From an uncultured Alphaproteobacteria bacterium (lineage in GTDB: Bacteria; Pseudomonadota; Alphaproteobacteria; HIMB59), in assembly GCA_902594145.1 (NCBI GenBank), contig CACJLA010000002.1, positions 62,001 to 126,000 of the forward strand: 64,000 bases of DNA. Reading direction: 5' to 3'. The notes beneath the pieces are model-generated. The model had not been told where the DNA came from, did no database searches, and saw nothing but the letters and a program-made list of their open reading frames with translations. Below are positions 21,953 to 32,509 of this stretch, piece after piece. The position numbers were made by a program, and so were the translations under genes. Within the stretch, counting starts at the first letter, position 1. Each line of letters opens with the position of its first letter.

Positions 21953-22773
21953 ATAACTATTAGTGAGATTTTATTAGTTTTAATTTGATTTAAGAATTTT
22001 TCTTTTTCTGAGATTAAAATATCACTCTTAAACAAACAAATAACTCTAAATTTATACTTAATTAATAATTTTAATGTTTGCGTACCTATTACAGGAAAAT
22101 CAATTTCATCAATTTGATTAAGTTTCTTGGACTTTACAAAAATTAGATTATTAAATTTAGAACTAATTTTACCTATCCTAGTAATCATATCATTAGTTCC
22201 AAAAATATCCTCCATGGCTATTAACCTGTCACCGTTGAAAATAAATGATTGTCCCATATTCATTGAATATAATTTTCTTATAAAAAATCTTTTTTTTCTT
22301 AAATGGGTTACAATTTTTTTATTTTCTTTATGAACATATTCTTCACTGCTAGTAACAAGCATTTCTTTTAATAATTGTTTTTGTGAAAGCAGTGTTAACT
22401 TATTATTAAATAAATATTTCTTCAAAATTTTAGATTGGTCATTAATATTATTAAGAAATATATCCTTTGAGATTAAGAGTTTAGATTTTATTGATAATTT
22501 GATTTTATCAAGTGGTGGAAGATCTACATATCCAATAATAATTATTTTTTGTAAATTTTTAGATTTTATAAATAAAATAATCTCTTCTAAATTTATTATA
22601 TTAAATTGCTTATAATTATTTTTAAACTTTTTTTTTAGAAATTTATTTTCATTAATAATAATTATTTGACCTAAAGAATTTTTAAAATTTAAATAATTAG
22701 CTACTTCATTTACAAATAATCCTGAGCCAGCTATTAAGCAAATATCATTTTTGGATGTGGCCAAGTTTTTCAT
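21949..22773 (-). CDS. lpxI: UDP-2,3-diacylglucosamine pyrophosphatase LpxI-type
   Basis: LIAGSGLFVNEVAN, AMEDIFGTNDMITRIGKI, FPVIGTQTLKLLI; between lpxA and lpxB. Confidence 0.88.
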   Translation of the reverse strand: MKNLATSKNDICLIAGSGLFVNEVANYLNFKNSLGQIIIINENKFLKKKFKNNYKQFNIINLEEIILFIKSKNLQKIIIIGYVDLPPLDKIKLSIKSKLLISKDIFLNNINDQSKILKKYLFNNKLTLLSQKQLLKEMLVTSSEEYVHKENKKIVTHLRKKRFFIRKLYSMNMGQSFIFNGDRLIAMEDIFGTNDMITRIGKISSKFNNLIFVKSKKLNQIDEIDFPVIGTQTLKLLIKYKFRVICLFKSDILISEKEKFLNQIKTNKISLIVM

Positions 22774-23503
22774 TAAAAATTGATTTGTATTGTTGAAATA
22801 TATTTTCTACTTTACCATTAGAAGAAAAATTAATTTTATTATAGCTAAAATTCTCATGTAAATTGTTAATTTTATTTAATTCTTCTTTACTAAAGTTGTT
22901 TCTTCTTATCCCAACTAAATTTAATCCTCGCAATTTTGCACGATTACCAATGGCTAAACTAAAAGGTAATACATTTTTATCTATTCCACTCATTCCTCCA
23001 ATCATAGAATAGGAACCTATAGTTACAAACTGTATAACTGCAGATAAACCTCCTATCACAACATTATCAAGAATATTTACATGACCACCTAGTGTTACTT
23101 GGTTTACTAAAATATTATTATTATTTATTTTACAATCATGAGCTATATGAACACCTGTCATAAAAAGGTTATTATCTTTAATACTTGTTAACATTCCCCC
23201 GTCTTTAGTTCCTTTACTAATTGTAATATTTTCTCTGAATGTATTGGAGTTTCCGATTTCTAAAAAGCTTTCTTCTCCAGAGTACTTTAGATCTTGCGGT
23301 TCACATCCAATATTTGAAAAAGGATAAAAAATATTATTATTTCCTATAGTTGTATTTCCCGTAATGGAAATGTGAGATTTTAATTCTGTGCCTTCACCAA
23401 TAGAGATATTTCCATCAATATTACAAAAAGGACCTATCTTTACATTATCACCTAATTTAACAGATTTACCTACCGTGCTACTTTTATGTATCAGGGACGT
23501 CAT
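22745..23503 (-). CDS. lpxA: UDP-N-acetylglucosamine acyltransferase
   Basis: Hexapeptide repeats, HIAHDCKINNNNILVNQVTLGGHVNI, RGLNLVGIRRNNF. Confidence 0.95.
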   Translation of the reverse strand: MTSLIHKSSTVGKSVKLGDNVKIGPFCNIDGNISIGEGTELKSHISITGNTTIGNNNIFYPFSNIGCEPQDLKYSGEESFLEIGNSNTFRENITISKGTKDGGMLTSIKDNNLFMTGVHIAHDCKINNNNILVNQVTLGGHVNILDNVVIGGLSAVIQFVTIGSYSMIGGMSGIDKNVLPFSLAIGNRAKLRGLNLVGIRRNNFSKEELNKINNLHENFSYNKINFSSNGKVENIFQQYKSIFNEKLGHIQK

Positions 23504-23924
23504 GTATCATCGCTGAAAAAATGCATTGTGCATGTATAACATTATTTACAAAGCATTTACCTTCAAATTTGTAAACATTCTTAACTTTGTTTAAGCGATT
23601 AACCTTTAAATCTAATACATCACCTGGTATTATTGGTCTTCTGAATTTACATTTATCAATAGTCATAAAAGATACGCCTGGATTTTTCATAGAGTCCCTG
23701 AGATGCATAGCCACTGTAAAGCATGCAGCTTGAACAATAGCTTCTATAACTAATACACCTGGCATAAGAGGCCTACCCGGAAAGTGTCCTTGAAAAAAAG
23801 GTTCATTTATAGTTACGCATTTCACAGCATGGGCAGAAATATCAGCTTCAAAATCGATAATTTTATCTATAAGTAAAAAAGGATACCTATGTGGTAAAAT
23901 TTTTTGTATATCATTAATGTCCAT
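23484..23924 (-). CDS. fabZ: 3-hydroxyacyl-ACP dehydratase FabZ
   Basis: ILPHRYPFLLIDKI, FFQGHFPGRPLMPGVLVIEA. Confidence 0.96.
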   Translation of the reverse strand: MDINDIQKILPHRYPFLLIDKIIDFEADISAHAVKCVTINEPFFQGHFPGRPLMPGVLVIEAIVQAACFTVAMHLRDSMKNPGVSFMTIDKCKFRRPIIPGDVLDLKVNRLNKVKNVYKFEGKCFVNNVIHAQCIFSAMIHDVPDT

Positions 23925-24897
23925 TTTTTCTCTCTTTAATAATTTTCTTTTTCCATTCTTTTATATCAACGGCAGGAAAACCAGCAACAACAGAATTATC
24001 ACTAATGTTCTTTGTTACTCCACTTTTTGCAGCAATTACAACATTTTGTCCAATATTTATGTGACCAGCAAAACCTACTTGTCCTCCCACAGTAACGTTA
24101 TTACCAATGTTAACACTTCCTGATATTCCTGTCTGAGCTGCTATACAGGCATTATTACCGATATAGACATTGTGAGCAATATGCACAAGGTTATCTATCA
24201 TTGAATTTTTACCTACATAAGTGTAATCAATTTTACCTCTATCTATTGTGCAAGATGAACCAATGTGAACATTATTGTCTATAATAACTATACCAATTTG
24301 GGGAGTTAAAAATGAAGCTCCTCTATTTTTAAAATCAAAACCAAAGCCTGTTGTACCTATAGATGAATTATCACAAATAATAACGTTATCATTTATTAAA
24401 GCATTTTTAACAACTACATTATTTTTAATAATACAATTTTTTCCTATTTTTACACCTCTACCAATAACACAGTTATTGGAAATTTTTGATGATTTATGAA
24501 TGAAAGCATTCCTAGATATAAGAGAATTACCAATAAGGTCAAATTCATCGAAATAATCTATACTATCTTCATGAGAATAAATATAATTTATAATAATATT
24601 ATATGACTCATTTAAATCTTTAACAAAAATTATATTTTTATATTTTGTATCCTCATATATGTTAATATTATTTGTTATTAAGATGATATTACTAAAATTT
24701 TTTTTATAAAGTTTTAAATTATTTCCTAAAAATAGGACTGAGTTTTCTCTTAAACTTGTAATAGAAGAAATATCTTTAATTTCAAAATTTGTAGAAATTC
24801 TTTTATTTAGAATTTTATTATTTAAAAGATTTTCAATATCATTAGATTTTATTTTGTTTCTAATAAAAAGAAATTCACTTCTATTGAATTTTAGCAT
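23914..24897 (-). CDS. lpxD: UDP-3-O-acylglucosamine N-acyltransferase
   Basis: Hexapeptide repeats, IGTTGFGFDF, DNLVHIAHNVYIGNNACIAAQTGISGS. Confidence 0.94.
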   Translation of the reverse strand: MLKFNRSEFLFIRNKIKSNDIENLLNNKILNKRISTNFEIKDISSITSLRENSVLFLGNNLKLYKKNFSNIILITNNINIYEDTKYKNIIFVKDLNESYNIIINYIYSHEDSIDYFDEFDLIGNSLISRNAFIHKSSKISNNCVIGRGVKIGKNCIIKNNVVVKNALINDNVIICDNSSIGTTGFGFDFKNRGASFLTPQIGIVIIDNNVHIGSSCTIDRGKIDYTYVGKNSMIDNLVHIAHNVYIGNNACIAAQTGISGSVNIGNNVTVGGQVGFAGHINIGQNVVIAAKSGVTKNISDNSVVAGFPAVDIKEWKKKIIKERKNGH

Positions 24898-24903
24898 GAA
24901 TAA

Positions 24904-27150
24904 TCAAAAAGAAGTTCCTATTGAAAAATTGAATACTCTAGTTGTATCTTCTGTATTTTTATCAACTGGGATTGCATATGAAAATGAAATAGGTCCTATA
25001 GCTGTTAAAATATCAAAAGAAATACCTACTGATGATCTTAATTCAAGGTCATTTTGCGTAGAGTAATCACTATCCCAAATTGAACCAATAGAATAGAATA
25101 GTTTAGTATTGATATTATCTTTTTCATCAAATAAAAAAGATCCACCCATACCTATGGTTGAGGTAAAGAATTTATTTCCACCAAGATAAATATTATCGGT
25201 CTTTGGTCCTACGCCTCTATAATCAAATCCTTTAAAATTTAAACCACCTAAACTAAAAACATTTAATGTTTTGAGTTTATTATCTAAGGAGTCTGAAATA
25301 CCAATATCGTTTGATAAAAATATAAATCTATTAGAATTTTTGGATTTACGATACAGATCATTACTTATAATTAATTTGTAATAACTATCATCTGAAATAT
25401 CTTTTGGAGAGTATTCAAAGTAAATTTTATTAAGTGAACCATTAGTTGGATACAGAAAGTCATTCGTTGAGTCATACTTGACAGATAAATCAATAGTATA
25501 AACATCAAAAGTTCCAATATTATCATTTATTGATGATGTACTTTTTGTTGGAGAATTTCTATTTGAATTATTGTAGCTAAAACCTGAGGATACACTAGTT
25601 TTTTCATCAATCTCTAGATTTAATTTATATGAAACACCTTGTTCCTCAGATTTAAAACCAAAAGAGCTTGTTAAATCTGTTTCAGTATTAAAAATTGAAT
25701 ATCTATTGTTTATTTTAGATGAAGCAATAGGATAGTGTATAAGTGAAATCTTAAATAAAGTATTCTCCTCATTAATCATAAATTCTGTATCAAGATTATT
25801 ACCAGAGCCAAGAAGATTATTATCTTTAATACCTAAAGTTAGTCCTGCACCAACATCACCAGAAAAAGTACCAGCAGCCATTATCTGACCAGTTTTTTTA
25901 TTTTCTTCAATATCAATAATAACATCAGCATTATCATTGTTTAACTTTTTTGAAATACTTATATTATTTATATATTTATATTTTAATAAATTTTTTTCAG
26001 TTATATCAATTGCGTTTTGGTTAAAATAATCACCAGGTTGAAAATTTAATTTAGATCTTATAGTTTTATCTTTAGTAATTTGATTTCCATAGATAGAAAT
26101 GGAATTAATAATTTTAGGTTCAACCTTTTTTTCATAAATAATTAAATTATATATATTATTTTTTTTTTCTAAATTACTTTGATATATATAATTAAATTTA
26201 TTAAATTTAATTAATAGATTATTAATTGAAGATAAAAAATTATTAATTAAATCCTTATCATAAAAATTATTATTTTTTTTAAGCTTTTTTATGAAAGTAT
26301 TTTTTTTTTCAGAAATTTCATCTATAAAATTTGAGTCGTCAAAATTTAAAATAACATCATTGATAATTGTTCTATTACCCTCATCAATAAAAAAGGTTAA
26401 GTTATGAGAATTATTAGATATTTTGCTAATATCATAATTCACTTTGACATCAAAAAAACCTTTATTTTTGTAAAAGATAATAATTTTATTTTTATCAAAC
26501 AGAAAATTATCTTCATTAAGATTAGAACCAGATGAAAAAATATTATAAAAACTTAGAGATTTCGCGTTTATTAATGATGATAAATATTTATCAGAATAAG
26601 AAAGATTACCAATAAAATTAATTATCTTAATTTTATTTTGTTCACCTTCATTGATTTTATAAATTAAATTAACTCTATCTTCTGAGAATTTCTCAGTACT
26701 AGCAATAACATTAACAAATTTGAAACCTTTTGATTTATATATATTTTTTATAAGATTTATATCATCATTGATATTTTCTTTATTAATGAACGTATTTTTT
26801 TTTGCATCTAAATTTTCCAAAATTAAATCATCTTTGATCCTAATATTTCCATTTATATAAATATTTTCTATTAGATTATTTTCCTCGATTGATAAATAGT
26901 AATAATAATCATCATCCGTTAGTGTAATATCATAAATAAGATCTGATTTATAAAAATCTTTAATAAGAATATTGATATCTGAGTCAGTAAAGTTTTCTTT
27001 ATTTAAATCTATATTTGTCATAGTTTGTAAATCGTCAATATTCAATTTTGAAAGACCATCAATTTTTAAATTATTTGCATGTGAATTAAAAAATATAAAA
27101 AGTAAAAAAGTTAAAAATACTCTCTGTATTATATTAGTTTTAAAAATCAT
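24904..27150 (-). CDS. bamA: Outer membrane assembly factor BamA
   Basis: N-terminal POTRA repeats, C-terminal beta-barrel with GFDYRGVGP and terminal FNFSIGTSF. Confidence 0.93.
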   Translation of the reverse strand: MIFKTNIIQRVFLTFLLFIFFNSHANNLKIDGLSKLNIDDLQTMTNIDLNKENFTDSDINILIKDFYKSDLIYDITLTDDDYYYYLSIEENNLIENIYINGNIRIKDDLILENLDAKKNTFINKENINDDINLIKNIYKSKGFKFVNVIASTEKFSEDRVNLIYKINEGEQNKIKIINFIGNLSYSDKYLSSLINAKSLSFYNIFSSGSNLNEDNFLFDKNKIIIFYKNKGFFDVKVNYDISKISNNSHNLTFFIDEGNRTIINDVILNFDDSNFIDEISEKKNTFIKKLKKNNNFYDKDLINNFLSSINNLLIKFNKFNYIYQSNLEKKNNIYNLIIYEKKVEPKIINSISIYGNQITKDKTIRSKLNFQPGDYFNQNAIDITEKNLLKYKYINNISISKKLNNDNADVIIDIEENKKTGQIMAAGTFSGDVGAGLTLGIKDNNLLGSGNNLDTEFMINEENTLFKISLIHYPIASSKINNRYSIFNTETDLTSSFGFKSEEQGVSYKLNLEIDEKTSVSSGFSYNNSNRNSPTKSTSSINDNIGTFDVYTIDLSVKYDSTNDFLYPTNGSLNKIYFEYSPKDISDDSYYKLIISNDLYRKSKNSNRFIFLSNDIGISDSLDNKLKTLNVFSLGGLNFKGFDYRGVGPKTDNIYLGGNKFFTSTIGMGGSFLFDEKDNINTKLFYSIGSIWDSDYSTQNDLELRSSVGISFDILTAIGPISFSYAIPVDKNTEDTTRVFNFSIGTSF

Positions 27151-28234
27151 AATTTTTTTTTAAAAGTTTAATAAATTTCATCGTATCATTAAATGATATA
27201 AAGTTTGACTTAAATCTATTTTTTTTTAAATTATACATAATAAATTCAATAATATTATTATATTCAATTTTAGAATTTAAGTATTTTTTTTGTGCAATAT
27301 TATTAAGAATCATAAAAGAGACTTGCTCAGAGTGAGATAATTTTTTCAAATAACTTAAGTATTTATAAATTTTGAATCTTTTATCGTCAAATTTTTCTAA
27401 TTTTAATTTATTAGTGTCTAAAAAAATATTTTTGTTTGTAATATTTAAATTTGTATAAAATTTCTCTAATGGTTTTATTAATGTTATAAGCATATCATTA
27501 TTAAAACAATTTATGTTAATTATGTTATCATTGTTAATGATGACACTATGTACATATGCTTCTGGAGATATTAGAAAATCAATTTTATTTAAATTAATTT
27601 TATAAATAATTGAAAGTTCATATATTTCTAAAATTTTATTAATAAAGTTAGATGAGTCGATAGAATTATTTACACCCATTTTCCATTTAGGATGTGATAA
27701 AACATTTTTTTTACTAACATTATTAAGATTTATATTTTTTTTAAAATAAAAAGGTCCACCTGAGGCAGTAATATATATTTTCTTTATATCCTCATTTTTG
27801 ATATGCAAATTACATATTGAAAAGTGCTCAGAGTCTAAGGGTATTAATCTATTTTTAGATCTTGAAATTTTGTCAATCAATAAACTTCCCCCCGCGATGA
27901 TCATTTCTTTGTTAGCAATGGCAATGATAGATTTTTTATTATTTTTTAAGAATATATCGGCAAATGATATTGACTCATATCCGTAGTCCAAAAAATATAT
28001 AATATCTATTAAATTGGTGTTCAAGAAATTTTTAAAATTCTCACACTCAATTTTATTACTTAGTAAAAAAGAGTTTTTAATACTAAAATGATACTTTTGT
28101 AATTCTAATTTTTTTTTATTTTTAAAACCAGTTATTGCAAATACTTTTATTTTTTTTTTGTTACAAAATTTTAATAAAGATGTTCCAAGTTTACCTGTAG
28201 AACCAATAATTAAAATTCTAGGTGAATTTTTCAT
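27140..28234 (-). CDS. dxr: 1-deoxy-D-xylulose-5-phosphate reductoisomerase
   Basis: ILIIGSTGKLGTS, LIPLDSEHFSI, ITASGGPF, HPKWKMGVNNSIDSSNFINKILE. Confidence 0.92.
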   Translation of the reverse strand: MKNSPRILIIGSTGKLGTSLLKFCNKKKIKVFAITGFKNKKKLELQKYHFSIKNSFLLSNKIECENFKNFLNTNLIDIIYFLDYGYESISFADIFLKNNKKSIIAIANKEMIIAGGSLLIDKISRSKNRLIPLDSEHFSICNLHIKNEDIKKIYITASGGPFYFKKNINLNNVSKKNVLSHPKWKMGVNNSIDSSNFINKILEIYELSIIYKINLNKIDFLISPEAYVHSVIINNDNIININCFNNDMLITLIKPLEKFYTNLNITNKNIFLDTNKLKLEKFDDKRFKIYKYLSYLKKLSHSEQVSFMILNNIAQKKYLNSKIEYNNIIEFIMYNLKKNRFKSNFISFNDTMKFIKLLKKNYDF

Positions 28235-28941
28235 ATATAAAAATTCATAATAATAATAAATATAAACATACTATCTAATCTATCTAATATTCCACCATGC
28301 CCACCTAATATACTTGAAAAATCTTTCAAATTATTAATTCTTTTAATAAATGAAAAAAAGATATCACCAAAAAATAAAGATATCGAAAGTAAAACTGATA
28401 CAATAAAATGGTAATCAAATTGGTTAATAATAATAAAAGTTAGTATAAAGGACAACAAAGTACCTGACCAAGTCTTTTTAGGACTTATATTAGGAATTAT
28501 AAGTGGACCTTTTAGCAATCTGCCAAAAATATATGCAAGAGTATCGTTATAAAATGCTATAAAAAAAATAAAATAAAATAGTTCTCTACTATATATTAAT
28601 ATTGCAAAAAAGTTTTGAATAAAAATTAAAGTAGCTATTAAAAAAAGTTTTTTTTTATAAAATTTAGGTTTGAATATAATTATAAAAGAAAAGATTATAA
28701 GTATAAGGTTAAAAGAATTTATTATACTATAATTAAAGTAAATAATTGGTAAGGTTAATAGATATATTACTAAAAAAAAGTAATCATAAGAATGGCTTAA
28801 AAAACCTGATTTATTTAATTCATATATTACTAATAAAGATAATATTATTAAAACTAAATAATCTAATTTAAAATAATATGCAAAGGTAAAAAATAATAAT
28901 ATTAAAAAACCAATACTTGTTCTGTTACTATCAATTACCAA
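28231..28941 (-). CDS. cdsA: Phosphatidate cytidylyltransferase
   Basis: Multi-TM; YNDTLAYIFGRLLKGPLIIPNISPKKTWSGTL and GGHGGILDRLDSMFIF. Confidence 0.93.
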   Translation of the reverse strand: MVIDSNRTSIGFLILLFFTFAYYFKLDYLVLIILSLLVIYELNKSGFLSHSYDYFFLVIYLLTLPIIYFNYSIINSFNLILIIFSFIIIFKPKFYKKKLFLIATLIFIQNFFAILIYSRELFYFIFFIAFYNDTLAYIFGRLLKGPLIIPNISPKKTWSGTLLSFILTFIIINQFDYHFIVSVLLSISLFFGDIFFSFIKRINNLKDFSSILGGHGGILDRLDSMFIFIIIMNFYI

Positions 28942-29596
28942 ATTTTCTATCTATTTTGTAAAATTGTTTAATGAAATTTTTAATATTTGATTTCTTTAAA
29001 TCTGGCCAAAGAATATTTGTAAAAAAAAATTCTGTAAAAGAAACTTGATACAAAAAAAAATCACTTAAACGTTTGAAGCCACCTGTTCTGATTAACATAT
29101 CAGGATCTGGTATAGATGATGATTTTAATGCATTTTTAAAAATCTTGTCATTTATATGAGTAGATTTATTTAAAATATTTGTAGCTGATAGAATATCATC
29201 TTTACCGCTGTAATTTAAATATATTATCAAATTATGTTTAAATTTAGAACTTTCCAAATTTTTAAGATCATTAACCAATTTTTTTGGGAGAATGTTAAGG
29301 TTTCCTTTAAATACTATATTAAAACTATTTTTATTTTTATCTATATTTCCTTCAAGAAATGCATAGAGTAACATTTTTATTATTTTAATAATAGACGATC
29401 CTCTTTTAAGATTATGCTTTGATAAGGCAAACGCAGAGACAAATCTGATATCATATTTCTCAAATACAAACTTTGTTAATTCTAATAATTTATTTGCACC
29501 ACGTTTATATGAGTCGTATTTTGGTAAATTGTTTTTTTTTGACCATCTATGATTACCATCCATAATAAAGGAAATATGGTTTATTCTATTATTCAA
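28931..29596 (-). CDS. uppS: Undecaprenyl diphosphate synthase
   Basis: HISFIMDGNHRWSKKN, DMLIRTGGFKRLSDFFLYQVSFTEFFF. Confidence 0.94.
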   Translation of the reverse strand: MNNRINHISFIMDGNHRWSKKNNLPKYDSYKRGANKLLELTKFVFEKYDIRFVSAFALSKHNLKRGSSIIKIIKMLLYAFLEGNIDKNKNSFNIVFKGNLNILPKKLVNDLKNLESSKFKHNLIIYLNYSGKDDILSATNILNKSTHINDKIFKNALKSSSIPDPDMLIRTGGFKRLSDFFLYQVSFTEFFFTNILWPDLKKSNIKNFIKQFYKIDRKFGN

Positions 29597-29598
29597 AA

Positions 29599-30150
29599 TT
29601 AAACTTTTAAAATTTCTTGCTCCTTAGAGCTAGTTATATTTTCTATATCCTTTATGGATTTATCAGTAATTTTTTGAATATCATCTTGAAATTTTTTACT
29701 TTCATCAATAGATATTGATTTTTCCTTTTCCAGATTTTTAATTTCATCAAGAAATTTCCTTCTAACATTTCTTATTGAGACTTTAAATTTTTCGGATGTC
29801 TCTGACACTATTTTTACTAACTCTTTTCTTCTCTCAGCTGATAATTCTGGAAATTTTAAAAGTATATTATTACCATCTGTTTGGGGGGTTACACCTAAAT
29901 TTGAATCTAATATATTTTTTTCAATAATTTTAACTAATGACGAGTCCCAAATATTTATATTTAAAGTCATATTATCAAGGTTATTTATATTTGAGAGTTG
30001 CGTTAAAGGAGTCTTTGATCCGTAACTATCTACAATTATTGTTTTTAATATATCTGGAGAAACTCTCCCAGTTCTTATATTTTTTAGCTCAACTGAAAAA
30101 GCATTTATACTAAGTTTCATTTCTGAGTAACAATTATCTTTATTAAACAT
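29599..30150 (-). CDS. frr: Ribosome recycling factor
   Basis: IRTGRVSPDIL, PELSAERRKELVKIV, VRNVRRKFLD; the ORF-track start (30195) lies inside pyrH, Met at 30150 fits better. Confidence 0.94.
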   Translation of the reverse strand: MFNKDNCYSEMKLSINAFSVELKNIRTGRVSPDILKTIIVDSYGSKTPLTQLSNINNLDNMTLNINIWDSSLVKIIEKNILDSNLGVTPQTDGNNILLKFPELSAERRKELVKIVSETSEKFKVSIRNVRRKFLDEIKNLEKEKSISIDESKKFQDDIQKITDKSIKDIENITSSKEQEILKV

Positions 30151-30154
30151 TATA

Positions 30155-30862
30155 TTAATTTTCTTTAATAATTGAAAATGAGCCGTTGCCTTCAACTATA
30201 TCCAAAATATTTGAGCTTTTTAAAATAGAAAATATTATTATTGGTAAAGATCTATCCTTTGCTAGACTTATTGCTGTTGCATCCATTACTTTTATATCTT
30301 TATTAAGATAATCTGAATAAGAAATCTCTGGTATTTTTTTTGCATCAGAATTATTAATGGGATCTTTATCATAAATTCCATCCACTTTTGTACCTTTGAG
30401 GATTACATCTGATTTCATTTCAGAAGCTCTCAATACAGCAGCAGTATCTGTTGAAAAAAAAGGATTACCTGTACCTGAAGCAAAAATTACAACTCTATTT
30501 TTATCTAGGTGATTAGATGCTTTATTTTTTATATATGGTTCAGCTACTCTATTAATACTTATAGCAGTCATGACTCTTGACTCTAGGCCAATTTTTTTAA
30601 GATTAGATTGCAAAGCTAAAGAATTTATAACTGTTCCTAACATTCCCATATAATCTGATGTAACTCTATCAACAACACCATTTGAAAAAGATGAACCTCT
30701 AATGAAATTTCCACCACCAAGTACTATAGAAATTTTTAAATTTTTTGATTGAAGTATTTTTATACTATTTGCAAGATCGTTTAGTATATCAAAATCAAAT
30801 CCTTGCTCATTAGATCCTGCTAAAGACTCACCTGATATCTTTAGCATGATATTTTTGTACAT
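30155..30862 (-). CDS. pyrH: UMP kinase
   Basis: MLKISGESLAG, VLGGGNFIRGS, FASGTGNPFFSTDTAAVLRA. Confidence 0.96.
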   Translation of the reverse strand: MYKNIMLKISGESLAGSNEQGFDFDILNDLANSIKILQSKNLKISIVLGGGNFIRGSSFSNGVVDRVTSDYMGMLGTVINSLALQSNLKKIGLESRVMTAISINRVAEPYIKNKASNHLDKNRVVIFASGTGNPFFSTDTAAVLRASEMKSDVILKGTKVDGIYDKDPINNSDAKKIPEISYSDYLNKDIKVMDATAISLAKDRSLPIIIFSILKSSNILDIVEGNGSFSIIKEN

Positions 30863-30866
30863 ATTA

Positions 30867-31739
30867 TTAGATAGTATATAAATCCATTGAAGTAATGTTA
30901 AGGCTTATATTATTTCTCTTTGAGATTTCGCTTAAAAATGTACTCACACTCTTCTTTGGATCTGTAATTAATGCTTGTCCTAAAAGAGTATTTTCTTTTA
31001 TGAATTTATTTAGTTTACCTTTAATAATCTGATCTTTTTTATCTTCTGGAACCTTAACCATTTGTTTCAAAATTATATCTTTTTCATCCTGTAAAATTTT
31101 TGGATTAATTGAATTTTCATCTATGCCAATTGGTTTCATTGCAGATATTTGCATTGAAATAACTTTTAATTCTTCGACTAATTTCAATGCTGACTCTTTA
31201 TTGTCAGTTGATATTTCAACTACAGAACCAATTTTAGAACAATTAGAGTTATATTTATTATGAAGGTAACTAATGAAAATTGATTTTTCGGAATTATATT
31301 TTTTGTAAGAAACAACTTGGATATTTTCACCAATCTTTGAGATTAAATCTGTAAGGCAATCGCTGAAATTTTTATCGTTTATTTTTAAGTCAACTAAATT
31401 TTCATCATTTCCAAAATTGTTTATATTTTTATTTTCATGAATAGCTTTTGAGAGAGTTTTAGCAAAATCTAAGAAATCATCATTTTTTGCTACAAAATCT
31501 GTTTCGCATTTAATCTTACAAACAGTAAAATCTGTATTTGATTGATTATTATAGAATGAAACAACACCTTCGTTTGTTTCTCTATCTTGTTTCTTTTGCG
31601 CTTTTAGAATTCCTTTTTCTCTTAGCCATTTTACTGAAGCATTAATATCATTATTATTTTCAGATAATGCTTTTTTGCAATCAACAATTCCACTACCGGT
31701 AACATCTCTTAGTTTTTTTATTAGTTCCATACTACTCAT
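30867..31739 (-). CDS. tsf: Elongation factor Ts
   Basis: IKKLRDVTGSGIVDCKKAL, KCETDFVAKNDDF. Confidence 0.96.
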   Translation of the reverse strand: MSSMELIKKLRDVTGSGIVDCKKALSENNNDINASVKWLREKGILKAQKKQDRETNEGVVSFYNNQSNTDFTVCKIKCETDFVAKNDDFLDFAKTLSKAIHENKNINNFGNDENLVDLKINDKNFSDCLTDLISKIGENIQVVSYKKYNSEKSIFISYLHNKYNSNCSKIGSVVEISTDNKESALKLVEELKVISMQISAMKPIGIDENSINPKILQDEKDIILKQMVKVPEDKKDQIIKGKLNKFIKENTLLGQALITDPKKSVSTFLSEISKRNNISLNITSMDLYTI

Positions 31740-32445
31740 TTTTAGTTATACTTTCTTCAGATGAAGTATCTACACTAGAAACTAATACTTTTTTAAAATT
31801 ATCAAGAATAAATTGAACTGATTTAACGCCATCATCATTTGCAGGTATAGGGTAATCAATTAAGTCTGGGTCACAATTAGTGTCTACAACACCAATAATT
31901 GGTATACCTAATTTTTTTGCCTCTAAAACAGCAATATGTTCCCTATTAGTGTCAATGATAAAAATAACATCAGGGATTGATTTCATATCAACAATACCCC
32001 CCAAGGTTTTATCTAATCTAATTTTTTTCTTTTCAATATCTGATAATTCTTTTTTTGTAAATACTGTTTCATCAGAATTTAGGACGTTATCATAGTTATT
32101 AAGAGTACTGATAGAATTCTTAACAGTGTTCCAATTAGTAATCATACCTCCTAACCATCTAAAATTTACATAGTAGTTATTAGTTTCTTTTGCAATATTC
32201 TCAATTATTTCACTATGTTGTTTTTTTGTAGAAACAAACAAAAACTTCTTTTTATTCTTTGAAGATTCATAAGCAAATTTTAATGCATTTTCAATTAAGG
32301 GAAGAGATTTTCTTAAGTCTATTATGTGTGTACCGTTTTTTTCGCCATAAATATACTTATCCATTTTTGGATTCCATCTTTTTTTATTATGGCCAAAGTG
32401 AGAGCCATTCTTTAGAAGATCCTCTAGTGATATTTCAATGTTCAT
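31732..32445 (-). CDS. rpsB: 30S ribosomal protein S2
   Basis: LLKNGSHFGHNKKRWNPKMDKYIYGEKNGTHIIDL, FRWLGGMITNW, DVIFIIDTNREHIAVLEAKKLGIPIIGVVDTNCDPDLIDYPIPANDD. Confidence 0.97.
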   Translation of the reverse strand: MNIEISLEDLLKNGSHFGHNKKRWNPKMDKYIYGEKNGTHIIDLRKSLPLIENALKFAYESSKNKKKFLFVSTKKQHSEIIENIAKETNNYYVNFRWLGGMITNWNTVKNSISTLNNYDNVLNSDETVFTKKELSDIEKKKIRLDKTLGGIVDMKSIPDVIFIIDTNREHIAVLEAKKLGIPIIGVVDTNCDPDLIDYPIPANDDGVKSVQFILDNFKKVLVSSVDTSSEESITKNE

Positions 32446-32509
32446 TTTACCTCCGGTTAAGCTTTAGTTAACAGAATGGAAACCATTAAGGCACCGGATG
32501 ACTGTTAAC
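32446..32509 (-). ncRNA. Structured rpsB mRNA leader (putative S2 autoregulatory leader with pseudoknot)
   Basis: Perfect 8-bp inverted repeat gttaacag (32467-32474)/ctgttaac (32502-32509), nested aatgg-aaa-ccatt hairpin (32475-32487), and loop accgga (32493-32498) complementary to tccggt (32452-32457) overlapping the Shine-Dalgarno of rpsB. Confidence 0.75.
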
